The translations under genes were made by a program, and so were the position numbers. From the NCBI GenBank assembly GCA_900473175.1, contig UCKM01000015.1, positions 1 to 64,000 on the forward strand: a DNA stretch of 64,000 nt, given 5' to 3'. The notes under the pieces were generated by a model, which ran no database searches, was not told the origin of the DNA, and saw only the letters and a list, made by a program, of their open reading frames with translations. Shown in pieces: positions 36,986 to 45,438 of this stretch (positions are counted from its first letter, which is position 1; every line of letters begins with the position of its first letter). Source of the stretch: Hyphomicrobiales bacterium. Its GTDB lineage: Bacteria > Pseudomonadota > Alphaproteobacteria > Rhizobiales > Rhizobiaceae.

Positions 36986-39067
36986 ATGTATTTGTCCCTG
37001 GATTTCCAACCCCTTGTTTCCACCATGCTGCTCGCGCTCCTGCTGGTGCCGTTGCTTGTCCTGACGCTGGCCGGAATCTACTTTCGCCAGCGTGGCAGTC
37101 TGCTCCGAATGCTTGCGCTTGTGGCATTTGCCATGGCCCTGTTCAACCCGATCGTCGTCAATGAAGAGCGTGAGCCTTTGAAGAGTGTAGTTGCCGTCGT
37201 AGCCGACCGCAGCCAAAGCCAGGACATCGGCAACCGCTCCGCCGATACCGATGCAGCATTGAAAGAGGTGCAGACTGCATTGGCCCGGTTGCCGCAGTTC
37301 GAAGTGCGCACCGTCGAGACCGGCCGTGCCAGCGAGAATGACGACGCCACGTCGACCCGGCTGTTCGGAGCGTTGAACGGTGCATTCCGCGATGTTCCGC
37401 CATCACGCATTGGTGGCGCCATCATGATCACCGACGGCCAGATCCACGACATACCGGCCAATCGCGCCGGGCTCGGCTTCAACGCACCGGTGCATGGCCT
37501 CATCACCGGTGTTCCCGGCGAAATCGACCGGCGTATTCAATTCGTGCGTGCGCCGCGTTTTGGCCTCACCGGCAAGCCGCAGCAGATGGCATACAAAGTC
37601 ACTGCGGCTGGCGAACCTCAGGGAGGGCGCACCCGCGTTCACGTGCGCGTCAATGGCACTGAAACAACAAGCGAGGATGCGATCATCGGCGAGGAAATGC
37701 CGCTGGAAGTGACCCTCTCGAGGGCCGGCGTCAACATCGTCGAGATCAGCGTTGATCCGATTCCCGGCGAACTCACCGAGGTGAACAACCGGGCGGTTGC
37801 CATGGTCGACGGAATTCGTGAAAACCTGCGCGTACTGCTTATTTCGGGCGAACCCCACAATGGCGAACGCACATGGCGCAACCTGCTCAAATCCGACGCA
37901 TCGGTCGATCTCGTCCATTTCACCATTCTGCGTCCGCCGGAAAAGCAGGATTCGACTCCACTTCCCGAACTGGCACTGATCGCTTTCCCGACGCGTGAAT
38001 TGTTTGTCGACAAGATCGATCAATTCGATCTGATCATCTTCGATCGCTACCAGCACCGCGATGTGATGTCGTTGCTCTACTACGACTACATCAACGACTA
38101 TGTTCAAAAGGGCGGAGCACTGCTCATTGCCGCTGGCCCCGAATATGCGGGCAACATGTCCATTGCCAACACCCCGCTTTTGACCGTTCTCCCCGCAACG
38201 CCCACGGGCAACATTGAGGAAAAGGCCTTCTATCCCCGCCTCAGCGAACAAGGCAAACGCCATCCCGTCACCCGTGGCCTTGAAGGCAGCGCGCAAGAGC
38301 CGCCAGCCTGGAGCCGCTGGTTCCGCGTCATCGACGTCAATCCGCCCGAAGGGTCGGTGATCATGAACGCCGGCGATCGGCCCCTGCTCGTCTTGAACCG
38401 CATCGGTGAGGGCCGCGTCGGCATGTTCCTGTCCGATCAGGGCTGGCTGTGGGCGCGCGGTTTTGAAGGTGGCGGACCCCACGCCGCCCTCTACCGGCGT
38501 ATCGCCCATTGGCTGATGAAAGAGCCGGAACTGGAAGAAGAGGCGCTGACCGCAACAGGCAATGGCCGCAATCTGGAAATCCATCGCCAGACGATGAAGA
38601 AAACCGCCGATGCGGCGACCATCATCACGCCGTCGGGCAAGACGAAAGCCGTTCCGCTCGCTGAGAACGAGCCGGGCATCTTTACGGCTTCGGTGCCCAC
38701 CGACGAAATCGGTCTCTATCAGATTGCCAATGGCGATCTGACCACGCTCGCTCATGTCGGTCCGGTGGATGCGCCGGAATTCACCGACAATGTCTCCACG
38801 ACTGCCAAGCTTGATCCGCTCGCGCGCGAGACCGGCGGCGGCACGCGGCGGCTGCGGGCAACGGCTGAACAGACCGCGATCGATGTTCCCAACATCGTTG
38901 CCTCGCGCAGCATGGCCAGCGCCAGCGGCGACAACTGGATCGGCTTGCGTCCGACCAACGAAACCGTGCTCAAGAGCGTGACGCGCTTGCCATTGTTTTC
39001 GGGTTTCCTCGGGCTCGCGGCAATGATCCTTGTGCTTGGCGGCATGTGGTATCGCGAAGGGAAATAG
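36986..39067 (+). CDS. Large membrane protein with glutamine-amidotransferase-like fold
   Basis: 693 residues, starts three bases after the DUF4159 gene. Two N-terminal helices (STMLLALLLVPLLVLTLAGI and MLALVAFAMALFNPIVV), a vWA-like segment (AVVADRSQSQDIG with D-x-S-x-S), a long beta-rich periplasmic part, a GATase1-like segment (GALLIAAGPEYAGNMSIANT) and a final helix (GFLGLAAMILVLGGMWY). It lacks the catalytic Cys of amidotransferases at the nucleophile position I could examine. Fourth member of the MoxR cluster; probably forms an inner-membrane complex with the preceding protein. Confidence 0.85.
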   Translation: MYLSLDFQPLVSTMLLALLLVPLLVLTLAGIYFRQRGSLLRMLALVAFAMALFNPIVVNEEREPLKSVVAVVADRSQSQDIGNRSADTDAALKEVQTALARLPQFEVRTVETGRASENDDATSTRLFGALNGAFRDVPPSRIGGAIMITDGQIHDIPANRAGLGFNAPVHGLITGVPGEIDRRIQFVRAPRFGLTGKPQQMAYKVTAAGEPQGGRTRVHVRVNGTETTSEDAIIGEEMPLEVTLSRAGVNIVEISVDPIPGELTEVNNRAVAMVDGIRENLRVLLISGEPHNGERTWRNLLKSDASVDLVHFTILRPPEKQDSTPLPELALIAFPTRELFVDKIDQFDLIIFDRYQHRDVMSLLYYDYINDYVQKGGALLIAAGPEYAGNMSIANTPLLTVLPATPTGNIEEKAFYPRLSEQGKRHPVTRGLEGSAQEPPAWSRWFRVIDVNPPEGSVIMNAGDRPLLVLNRIGEGRVGMFLSDQGWLWARGFEGGGPHAALYRRIAHWLMKEPELEEEALTATGNGRNLEIHRQTMKKTADAATIITPSGKTKAVPLAENEPGIFTASVPTDEIGLYQIANGDLTTLAHVGPVDAPEFTDNVSTTAKLDPLARETGGGTRRLRATAEQTAIDVPNIVASRSMASASGDNWIGLRPTNETVLKSVTRLPLFSGFLGLAAMILVLGGMWYREGK

Positions 39068-39069
39068 AG

Positions 39070-39579
39070 CTACCCACCCGTCGCAGCGTGACGAACCTTG
39101 CCTTCCACACCCTGCAGCGCCCTTGGCTCGAGTTCGCAGCCGAGAAGCCGGGTGGGATCGACCGGCGCCGGCATCTCGATCTGATGGCCGGGGATAATAC
39201 GGAAGCCGAACGGCGCGTAATAGGGCTCGTCGCCGACAAGAAGGACCAGCCTGTGTCCAGCCAGGCGCGCGGCCTCCATGCTGGCCCGCATCAATGCGGC
39301 ACCGATGCCCTGCTTCTTCCATGCGGGACGGACCGCGAGTGGTCCAAGCAGCATCGCTTGCGTCGCGCCGATCAGGATCGGCGTCAGCCGCACCGATCCC
39401 ACGACATGATCGCCGTTCAGCGCCACAAAGGACAGGCCGCGCTCATGGGGGCCGCCCTCGCGTATCCGGTAGGCGGCACGCGTGAAGCGTCCGGGCCCGA
39501 AGGCTTCCTTGTTGATGTCTTCGATTGCGGCATCATGCACCGGCTCTTCCGGCGCGTAAGTCACGACATGGTTCAGCAT
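39070..39579 (-). CDS. GNAT-family N-acetyltransferase
   Basis: 169 residues from the ATG at 39579; the open frame extends 105 codons upstream but that part has no domain-like sequence. The acetyl-CoA loop is VRPAWKKQGIGAALMRASME, preceded by the beta-4 strand AMLLGPLAV. YYAPFGFRI matches the YhbS-like subgroup. Substrate unknown. Convergent with the MoxR cluster, two bases from its stop. Confidence 0.88.
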   Translation of the reverse strand: MLNHVVTYAPEEPVHDAAIEDINKEAFGPGRFTRAAYRIREGGPHERGLSFVALNGDHVVGSVRLTPILIGATQAMLLGPLAVRPAWKKQGIGAALMRASMEAARLAGHRLVLLVGDEPYYAPFGFRIIPGHQIEMPAPVDPTRLLGCELEPRALQGVEGKVRHAATGG

Positions 39580-39908
39580 GCTGGATTTCTTTGAAAAGAG
39601 AGTTCGCTCGCCTTGGCCTAACTCGCCATCGGCACGTACAGGGCCATCCGCCGCTTGCATAAGCGCCAGTAGAGGTATCATCGTCGGATGAACAGGATCC
39701 CTGTCACTAAACGTCTCCTTTTTTGTTCGCGTAACATCAAACTGCCGGAACGTAAACTGAAAAATCTGAGCTACAGAAACAAAAGTTACACTCTGTTCAC
39801 CCCGCGGCGGCTGGACATTCGCGCTTGCTAGCCCAGCTATAAGCCAACAGAACCCGCAACTATGTTCGCCGCCATCGAGAGTCTCGAGCGGCACAAGGAG
39901 AGATCGAA
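39580..39908. other. 329-base divergent intergenic region
   Basis: No supported gene. It separates the divergently transcribed GNAT and GST genes, and contains a small dyad ACAGG-ATC-CCTGT at 39692-39704. No promoter hexamers stood out. Confidence 0.5.
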
Positions 39909-40886
39909 ATGGGCTTATTGATCGACGGCGCCTGGCGCGACCAGTGGTACGACACCAAGGAAAGCGGCGGGCGCTTTGTGCGCACAGAGTCGCAGTTCCG
40001 CAACTGGATCACGCCTGACGGCAGTGCCGGCCCGACGGGCAAAGGCGGATTCAAGGCCGAGCCCGGCCGCTATCACCTCTACGTTTCCTATGCCTGCCCA
40101 TGGGCGCACCGCACATTGATATTCCGGGCGCTCAAGCAATTGCAGGATGTGATCTCCGTTTCGGTCGTCGATCATTTCATGGGTGCCGAGGGCTGGACAT
40201 TTCTCGAGCGGGACGGCGCCACGGGCGACCAGCTTTTCGGTTATCAGCGCTTGCACGAAGTCTATGCGCGCGCCGATCCGACCTATTCAGGGCGTGTTAC
40301 CGTGCCCGTGCTCTGGGACAAGCAGCTGAACACGATCGTGTCCAATGAATCGTCCGAGATCATCCGCATGCTCAATTCTGCGTTCAACGAGTTTGGCGAT
40401 GCATCGCTCGATTTCTATCCTGACGCTCTGCGCGGTGAAATCGACGAGATCAATGCGCTCGTCTATCCCAATATCAACAACGGCGTTTATCGTGCTGGCT
40501 TCGCCACCACGCAGCCCGCCTACGAGGAGGCCTTCACCCAGCTTTTCAATGCACTGGACAAGGTGGAAGCGCGGCTGTCAAAGCAACGCTACCTCGTTGG
40601 CGATCAGATGACGGAGGCCGATTGGCGGCTGTTCACGACGCTTTTGCGCTTCGATCCCGTCTATGTCGGGCATTTCAAATGCAATCGCCAGCGCATCGCC
40701 GATTATCCGAACCTTTCGAATTATACGCGCGACCTCTATCAGGTGCCCGGGGTAGCGCCGACGGTCAACCTGCATCACATCAAGGCACATTATTACGGCA
40801 GCCAGAGGACGATCAATCCGACCGGGATAATTCCTGTCGGCCCCCGGATCGACTACGCTGCGCCGCACGACCGCGACCGGTTCTAG
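39909..40886 (+). CDS. Glutathionyl-hydroquinone reductase-type glutathione transferase
   Basis: 325 residues. The Xi-class signature is YVSYACPWAHRTLIFRALK with the catalytic Cys near residue 63, followed by VVDHFMGAEGWTF and VPVLWDKQLNTIVSNESSEI. The C-terminal helical domain includes YVGHFKCNRQRIADYPNLSN. The family reduces glutathionyl-hydroquinones with GSH. AAGGAGA lies seven bases before the ATG. Cytoplasmic. Confidence 0.93.
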   Translation: MGLLIDGAWRDQWYDTKESGGRFVRTESQFRNWITPDGSAGPTGKGGFKAEPGRYHLYVSYACPWAHRTLIFRALKQLQDVISVSVVDHFMGAEGWTFLERDGATGDQLFGYQRLHEVYARADPTYSGRVTVPVLWDKQLNTIVSNESSEIIRMLNSAFNEFGDASLDFYPDALRGEIDEINALVYPNINNGVYRAGFATTQPAYEEAFTQLFNALDKVEARLSKQRYLVGDQMTEADWRLFTTLLRFDPVYVGHFKCNRQRIADYPNLSNYTRDLYQVPGVAPTVNLHHIKAHYYGSQRTINPTGIIPVGPRIDYAAPHDRDRF

Positions 40887-40889
40887 AGC

Positions 40890-41360
40890 CTACCAGGCCA
40901 GCGGGGGTTCTGCCCCATCCAGTATTTCCGCCAGCCGGAGACGGGTGGACCGCGTCGTCCCGGCAGGCAGATCGTCGAACCTGAAGAACCCGGCTTCGGC
41001 GATCTCCCGGTTGGGCCGAAATGGAGCGGCCTGCCGGAACGAGCGGCAAACATAAAGCGCGACATGATCGCGCTTCGATGCATGCGCGTTGTGATAGATG
41101 GCAAAGAGCTCGGGCCGACCCGTCAGTTCTATATTGCCTTCCTCCATCAGCTCCTTCGCCAGCGTCTGCTCGAGGGTGTGTCCCGTCTCAACGCCGCCGC
41201 CCGGAAACTGCCAGCCCGGTAGATAGGTATGGCGTATCAGGAACACGGATTGGTTTGCCTCATCGATCACAACCCCGCGCGCCCCGAGCGTCATCGGACG
41301 GCGAAACAGGAAATAGGTGTGAAACAGGCGATGACGCCATTTTGAACGCTTTTCAGCCAT
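40890..41360 (-). CDS. Nudix hydrolase
   Basis: 156 residues from the ATG at 41360 with AAGGGC upstream; another in-frame ATG at 41396 would add 12 residues but looks less likely. The nudix box is GGGVETGHTLEQTLAKELME followed by EGNIELTG, with Lys replacing the usual Arg of REUxEE. N-terminal basic/aromatic stretch (WRHRLFHTYFLFRRPMT). Substrate unknown. Convergent with the GST gene, three bases apart. Confidence 0.85.
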   Translation of the reverse strand: MAEKRSKWRHRLFHTYFLFRRPMTLGARGVVIDEANQSVFLIRHTYLPGWQFPGGGVETGHTLEQTLAKELMEEGNIELTGRPELFAIYHNAHASKRDHVALYVCRSFRQAAPFRPNREIAEAGFFRFDDLPAGTTRSTRLRLAEILDGAEPPLAW

Positions 41361-41419
41361 TCTGCCCTTCTTCTGATGGAACGACGGTTCTACCACTGGA
41401 TTTCATATTCGTACTCTCC

Positions 41420-41693
41420 TAGAGCCTTTCTTGCTTAAATAGAACCGTTCTGCCGGAGGGAATTTGGTTCAAGGTCGAGGGGTTTGGCGAGGCCGATGTC
41501 TTTCCATCGGACGAAGCCGAAGCCCGATGGATTTGGGCCAAATTCACCCGGCCTGTAAGGTTTCCGGCTGGCGGCCACCCACGTTGTCAGGCGGCGTCGT
41601 CCGATGCACAAACATCGGCCTCGCCGCCTTCCTCGTGGACTGTCGCGCCATCCGAGAAACAGAACTGGTTTTATTTAAACAAGAAAGGCTCTA
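41420..41693. mobile_element. MITE-like element with ~33-bp terminal inverted repeats
   Basis: Terminal arms 41420-41452 and 41660-41693 match as inverted repeats with two substitutions and one single-base gap; both ends read TAGAGCCTTTCTTG. A second nested pair (41486-41519 and 41592-41625) shares GGCGAGGCCGATGT. The ends are TA, so a TA target duplication as in IS630/mariner-type MITEs is possible. No transposase is encoded; open frames inside are incidental. The element fills the space between the nudix gene and the phosphoesterase gene. Confidence 0.8.
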
Positions 41694-41704
41694 AACCTGA
41701 AAAA

Positions 41705-42631
41705 ATGTTTCATCTCGCTCATATCTCGGACATCCACCTGTCGCCGCTGCCGGCGCTGACCTTGCGCGAGCTCGTTTCCAAACGCATCACCGGATACGTT
41801 AATTGGCGCTCCAACCGCAAAGGATCGATGACGGGCAGCACGCTTGACGTGCTTGTTGCCGATATGAAGGCGCAGGCGCCTGACCATATTGCGGTCACGG
41901 GTGACCTCGTCAATCTTGCACTCGATGAGGAACTGGAGACGGCGCAACGCTGGTTGAAGACACTCGGTGACCCTGCGAACGTTTCAGTTGTTCCGGGCAA
42001 CCACGATGCCTATGTGCCCGGAGCGCTCAAAAAGGCGCGGCGTCTGTGGGAGCCATGGATGCGCGGCGACCTAGAGGCGGCGGAAAATCTCCCGGTCGAA
42101 TTTCCCTACTTGCGTATACGCGGCGACGTCGCGCTCATCGGCGTTTCGTCCGCGCGGGCAACCGCGCCATTCATGGCAACGGGCGACATCCGCGAACGCC
42201 AGGCCGCCAAGCTCGGCGCTCTGCTCGCTGAAACCGGCAAGCTCGGGCTGTTCCGGGTCATAATGATCCATCATCCACCAGTGCGTGGTGCAGCGCCCAC
42301 GCACAAGCGGCTGCTCGGCATCGGCCTGTTTCAACGGACCGTGCACAAACAAGGGGCGGAACTGGTGCTCCATGGTCATACCCATCTCGCGACGCAATAC
42401 AACATCAACGGACCGGATTGGCAGATCCCGGTCATTTGCGTACCATCGGCAAGCCAGGGCTTCGATGGTAATCACAAGCCCCCTTCGGCGTTCAACCTGT
42501 TTTCGATTGCGAGGACAAATGCCGGCTGGTCGTGCACGATGGTCGAGCGCGGAATTGTCGACGAACAGCTGACGATCCGCACCCTCCGCGAACATGAACT
42601 GACCACCGGGGCAGTCGTCACGCCCGCGTGA
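41705..42631 (+). CDS. Calcineurin-type metallophosphoesterase
   Basis: 308 residues with all five metal-site motifs: HISDIHL (residues 5-11), VTGDLVN, VPGNHDAY, MIHHPP and HGHTH. The family includes 3',5'-cyclic nucleotide phosphodiesterases such as CpdA and UDP-diacylglucosamine hydrolases; the order HISDIHLSPLP plus the short C-terminal end makes a CpdA-like enzyme possible but not certain. Its ATG is 11 bases downstream of the MITE-like element, which supplies most of its 5' leader. Confidence 0.9.
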   Translation: MFHLAHISDIHLSPLPALTLRELVSKRITGYVNWRSNRKGSMTGSTLDVLVADMKAQAPDHIAVTGDLVNLALDEELETAQRWLKTLGDPANVSVVPGNHDAYVPGALKKARRLWEPWMRGDLEAAENLPVEFPYLRIRGDVALIGVSSARATAPFMATGDIRERQAAKLGALLAETGKLGLFRVIMIHHPPVRGAAPTHKRLLGIGLFQRTVHKQGAELVLHGHTHLATQYNINGPDWQIPVICVPSASQGFDGNHKPPSAFNLFSIARTNAGWSCTMVERGIVDEQLTIRTLREHELTTGAVVTPA

Positions 42632-42642
42632 AGTTTTTGAAG

Positions 42643-43299
42643 CTAGGTTGAAATGAACGGTGCCAGCTTGTCCCAGAAATAGGCAAGCAGAGCACCTGCG
42701 CCAGCGAGCGCCCCGATCAGGAACCACGTAACGACGGTGACCATATCGCTGAACAGCGAACGCCGCGTTGCCGGGCGAGCGGAGGTTGTGATTGGCCGCG
42801 CTTGAACCTGCCCGACATGGCCCGTTTTCAGATCCTGGTCCGGATCGTTCGCCACGATGGCCGGGCGAAGCGCAATTCGTTCACCATCCATCAACCGCTG
42901 CCGCTCCACGATCCGTTCCGCAATATAGGTCGTGACCGCATCCGAAATCGGCTTCACATCGGGCGATTCCGCCACAACGATCCGGCCGAGCCGGGTGTCG
43001 CGAACGAAGCGATAGGTGCGCCTGTCCCGCCCCATCATCACGTGCGATGTCGCATCGATCCACAACCTTGGCTGCAGACCGGTCGAGACGGCAAAATCCC
43101 ATTGCAGATCATCGGTCGGCACTTCATCGAATACAGGCTTCAGGTCCTGCGCCAGGATTTCGATCCGGGCGAGGTCCGCCTCCTTCATGTCGATGACGAC
43201 GTCGCCGCGATCGGCGGATGCGACCTGCGCGCCTCGGATGGCTTCCGCCAGCTTGCGCCGATCCTCAACAGGGATAATCTTTTCTCGCATCTCGCTCAT
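42643..43299 (-). CDS. C-terminally anchored conserved hypothetical protein
   Basis: 218 residues. Cytoplasmic N-terminal part with mixed alpha/beta pattern (KLAEAIRGAQVASADRGDVV, HVMMGRDRRTYRFVRDTRLG), a Pro/Thr/Ala-rich linker near 165-180, and one C-terminal membrane helix (VVTWFLIGALAGAGALLAYF, about 188-207). Tail-anchored topology is inferred. I do not recognise a named domain. Convergent with the phosphoesterase gene, eleven bases apart. Confidence 0.75.
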   Translation of the reverse strand: MSEMREKIIPVEDRRKLAEAIRGAQVASADRGDVVIDMKEADLARIEILAQDLKPVFDEVPTDDLQWDFAVSTGLQPRLWIDATSHVMMGRDRRTYRFVRDTRLGRIVVAESPDVKPISDAVTTYIAERIVERQRLMDGERIALRPAIVANDPDQDLKTGHVGQVQARPITTSARPATRRSLFSDMVTVVTWFLIGALAGAGALLAYFWDKLAPFIST

Positions 43300-43399
43300 G
43301 GCGTTTCCAGCAGTAAAAAGAGCAATGGTTATTGAAGATTAACCATGTCTCCAGTCATTGCATCAAAAAGATGGCTTATCGGGCTTTGATCCCCGGAAT

Positions 43400-43425
43400 A
43401 AAAAGGGCCCCGCAGGGCCCTTTTT
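43400..43425 (-). terminator. Bidirectional-looking terminator after leuA
   Basis: AAAAAGGGCCC, four bases, GGGCCCTTTTT. The stem ends in T-runs on both strands. It lies five bases beyond the leuA stop. Confidence 0.9.
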
Positions 43426-43429
43426 CCAG

Positions 43430-45133
43430 CTATTTGCCGATAATCCGGTTTGCCGCCGAGACGATGCCTTCAAGTGATGCGGTCACGATGTTCTTGTTGA
43501 TCCCCGCACCAAAGAGCTTGCCATCCGGATGTTCGATTTCCATGTAGCTGATGGCAGCCGCGTCGGACCCGTGCTGTAGCGAATGCTCGGAATAGTTTAC
43601 GACCGACAGCCTGATGCCGAGATAGTGCGACAAGGCATCGATGAAGCCGTCCACCGGCCCCGTTCCCCTGCCCTCGATCCGCTTCGTCTCGCCGCGGTCC
43701 GTGATTTCGGCGGAAAGGATGCGCATGCCCTTGCGCTCCGTATCCGGATAGGTGTGGTGATCGACGAATTTGAGCCGTGCGCCCGGTTGTTCAACGTAGA
43801 TTTCCTGGAAGCGTCCATAAATCCGCTTCGATGGCATTTCCTTGCCTTCCTCGTCGGTGATGTGCTGGATGTCCTCGCGGAACTCCACCTGCATGCCGCG
43901 CGGCAGGTTCAGGCCGTAATCGGCCTGCAGGATATAGGCGATACCGCCCTTGCCCGACTGCGAATTGATGCGGATGATCGCTTCGTAGCTGCGGCCGACA
44001 TCCTGAGGGTCGATCGGCAGGTAAGGGACTTCCCACAGCGACTTGTTGGCTTGTTTGATCGCCTTCATGCCCTTGTTGATCGCGTCCTGATGTGAACCCG
44101 AAAAAGCAGTATAGACCAGTTCGCCGACATAGGGGTGCCGCTCGGGGATAACCAACTGGTTGGAATATTCGTAAACATCCTTCATCCGGTTGATATCGGA
44201 GCAGTCGATCCCGGGATCGACGCCCTGGGTGAACATGTTCAGTGCCAGCGTTACGATATCGACATTGCCGGTGCGCTCGCCATTGCCGAACAAGGTGCCT
44301 TCAACGCGGTCTGCCCCTGCCATCAGGCCGAGTTCCGTCGCTGCGATGCCCGTGCCGCGGTCATTGTGCGGATGCAGCGATATGATCAGGTTTTCGCGAT
44401 TGTCGAGCTGACGGCACATCCATTCGATACGATCGGCATAGATGTTCGGCGTCGACATTTCGACCGTCGACGGCAAATTGATGATCAACTTGTTCTCAGG
44501 CGTCGGCTTGACGATCTCGGTGACGGCATTGCAGATCTCCAGCGCGACTTCGAGTTCGGTCCCGGTAAAGCTCTCTGGCGAATACTCGAAACGATAGCCG
44601 CCGCCAGCCTTGGCCGCCATGTCGGTGATCATCTTCGCGGCGTCGGTCGCGATCGCCTTGATACCGCCGACATCCTTGTTGAAGACGACACGCCTTTGCA
44701 ACTCACTGGTGGAATTGTAGAAATGCACGATTGGCTGGTGGGCGCCTTCCAAAGATTCGAACGTGCGCGTGATGAGTTCCGGGCGGCACTGTACCAAGAC
44801 CTGCAAGGAAACATCCGGCGAAGAATTGCCCTCCTCCACGCACCAGCGGGCGAAGTCAAAATCCGTCTGCGAGGCGGAAGGAAAGCCAATTTCGATTTCC
44901 TTGAAACCCATATCGAGCAACAGCGCGAACATGCGCACCTTGCGGTCGTGGCCCATCGGATCGATGAGCGCCTGGTTGCCGTCGCGCAGATCGACGGAGC
45001 ACCAGACCGGCGCCTTCTCGATGCGCTTTGATGGCCACTGGCGGTCGCGCAGATCAACGAAAGGATAGGGTTCATATTTCTTGCTGGCACTCGGCATGCC
45101 CGCATTCTGTCGGGGGGCGATCATATCGGTCAT
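43430..45133 (-). CDS. leuA: 2-isopropylmalate synthase
   Basis: 567 residues, the long LeuA type 2 form. Condenses acetyl-CoA with 2-oxoisovalerate, first committed step of leucine synthesis. The TIM barrel holds WCSVDLRDGNQALIDPM (substrate Arg-Asp), ISLHPHNDRGTGIAATELGL (metal His pair HxH-like) and GNGERTGNVDIVTLALNM. The C-terminal LeuA regulatory dimer domain (~430-567) mediates leucine feedback inhibition. Preceded by a Leu-rich leader ORF and attenuator, so it is controlled both by charging of tRNALeu and by product inhibition. Confidence 0.97.
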   Translation of the reverse strand: MTDMIAPRQNAGMPSASKKYEPYPFVDLRDRQWPSKRIEKAPVWCSVDLRDGNQALIDPMGHDRKVRMFALLLDMGFKEIEIGFPSASQTDFDFARWCVEEGNSSPDVSLQVLVQCRPELITRTFESLEGAHQPIVHFYNSTSELQRRVVFNKDVGGIKAIATDAAKMITDMAAKAGGGYRFEYSPESFTGTELEVALEICNAVTEIVKPTPENKLIINLPSTVEMSTPNIYADRIEWMCRQLDNRENLIISLHPHNDRGTGIAATELGLMAGADRVEGTLFGNGERTGNVDIVTLALNMFTQGVDPGIDCSDINRMKDVYEYSNQLVIPERHPYVGELVYTAFSGSHQDAINKGMKAIKQANKSLWEVPYLPIDPQDVGRSYEAIIRINSQSGKGGIAYILQADYGLNLPRGMQVEFREDIQHITDEEGKEMPSKRIYGRFQEIYVEQPGARLKFVDHHTYPDTERKGMRILSAEITDRGETKRIEGRGTGPVDGFIDALSHYLGIRLSVVNYSEHSLQHGSDAAAISYMEIEHPDGKLFGAGINKNIVTASLEGIVSAANRIIGK

Positions 45134-45212
45134 TTGCTTCTCGTTTCCGGCCGGATGCGGGGAAGGTTCTCGCGTGATCTCGGCACTTTCTTAAGCGTTA
45201 GGTCTGACTTGT

Positions 45213-45263
45213 AAAGGGATAAGGAGCGGCAGCCTGGCGGCAATTTCGACCGCCGGACGCTCC
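45213..45263 (-). terminator. leuA attenuator hairpin
   Basis: Minus strand: GGAGCG (45263-45258) pairs with CGCTCC (45228-45223), inside it GGCGG pairs with CCGCC; followed by TTATCCCTTT. Its 5' half (CCGGCGGTCG, 45256-45247) can instead pair perfectly over 10 bp with CGACCGCCGG at 45284-45275, inside the 3' end of the leader ORF. Ribosome stalling at the Leu codons would favour that antiterminator. The U-tract is imperfect, so a Rho-assisted or weak terminator is possible. Confidence 0.7.
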
Positions 45264-45265
45264 TC

Positions 45266-45382
45266 TTAACGAGCCCGGCGGTCGCCGATAAGGCCGAGAA
45301 GAAGCGGAAGGAGAAAGGCGCGGCTCGTCATGCCTGCAAAAGCAGACAAGGCGAAGGACTTATGTGTCGGGCGCGTGTTCAT
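45266..45382 (-). CDS. Leucine-rich leader peptide (leuL-type uORF)
   Basis: 38 codons, ATG at 45382, TAA at 45266-45268. The second half reads FLLPLLLGLI, six Leu codons within eight residues (CTC CTT CCG CTT CTT CTC GGC CTT), just before the first arm of the attenuator; an internal ATG at 45331 would give a 21-residue version with the same Leu run. No clear Shine-Dalgarno precedes the ATG. A TTGCAT and TTTATT pair 15 bases apart lies about 10 bases upstream of the ATG (minus strand), which would make the transcript nearly leaderless. Role: cis regulation of leuA. Confidence 0.8.
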   Translation of the reverse strand: MNTRPTHKSFALSAFAGMTSRAFLLPLLLGLIGDRRAR

Positions 45383-45438
45383 AGGCCAGACAAATAAACG
45401 ACTGCCTGGCCCGATGCAAGGATTGAGTTTCGAACGGA

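Noticed and set aside
37403-39322. 639-codon minus-strand open frame opposite the fourth MoxR-cluster gene
   Set aside because: Low-complexity, His/Arg-rich antisense translation with no motif; the plus-strand gene is clearly coding and coupled to its neighbours.
41464-41694. 76-codon ORF inside the MITE-like element
   Set aside because: Runs through both inner and outer inverted repeats, no ribosome site and no transposase-like residues.
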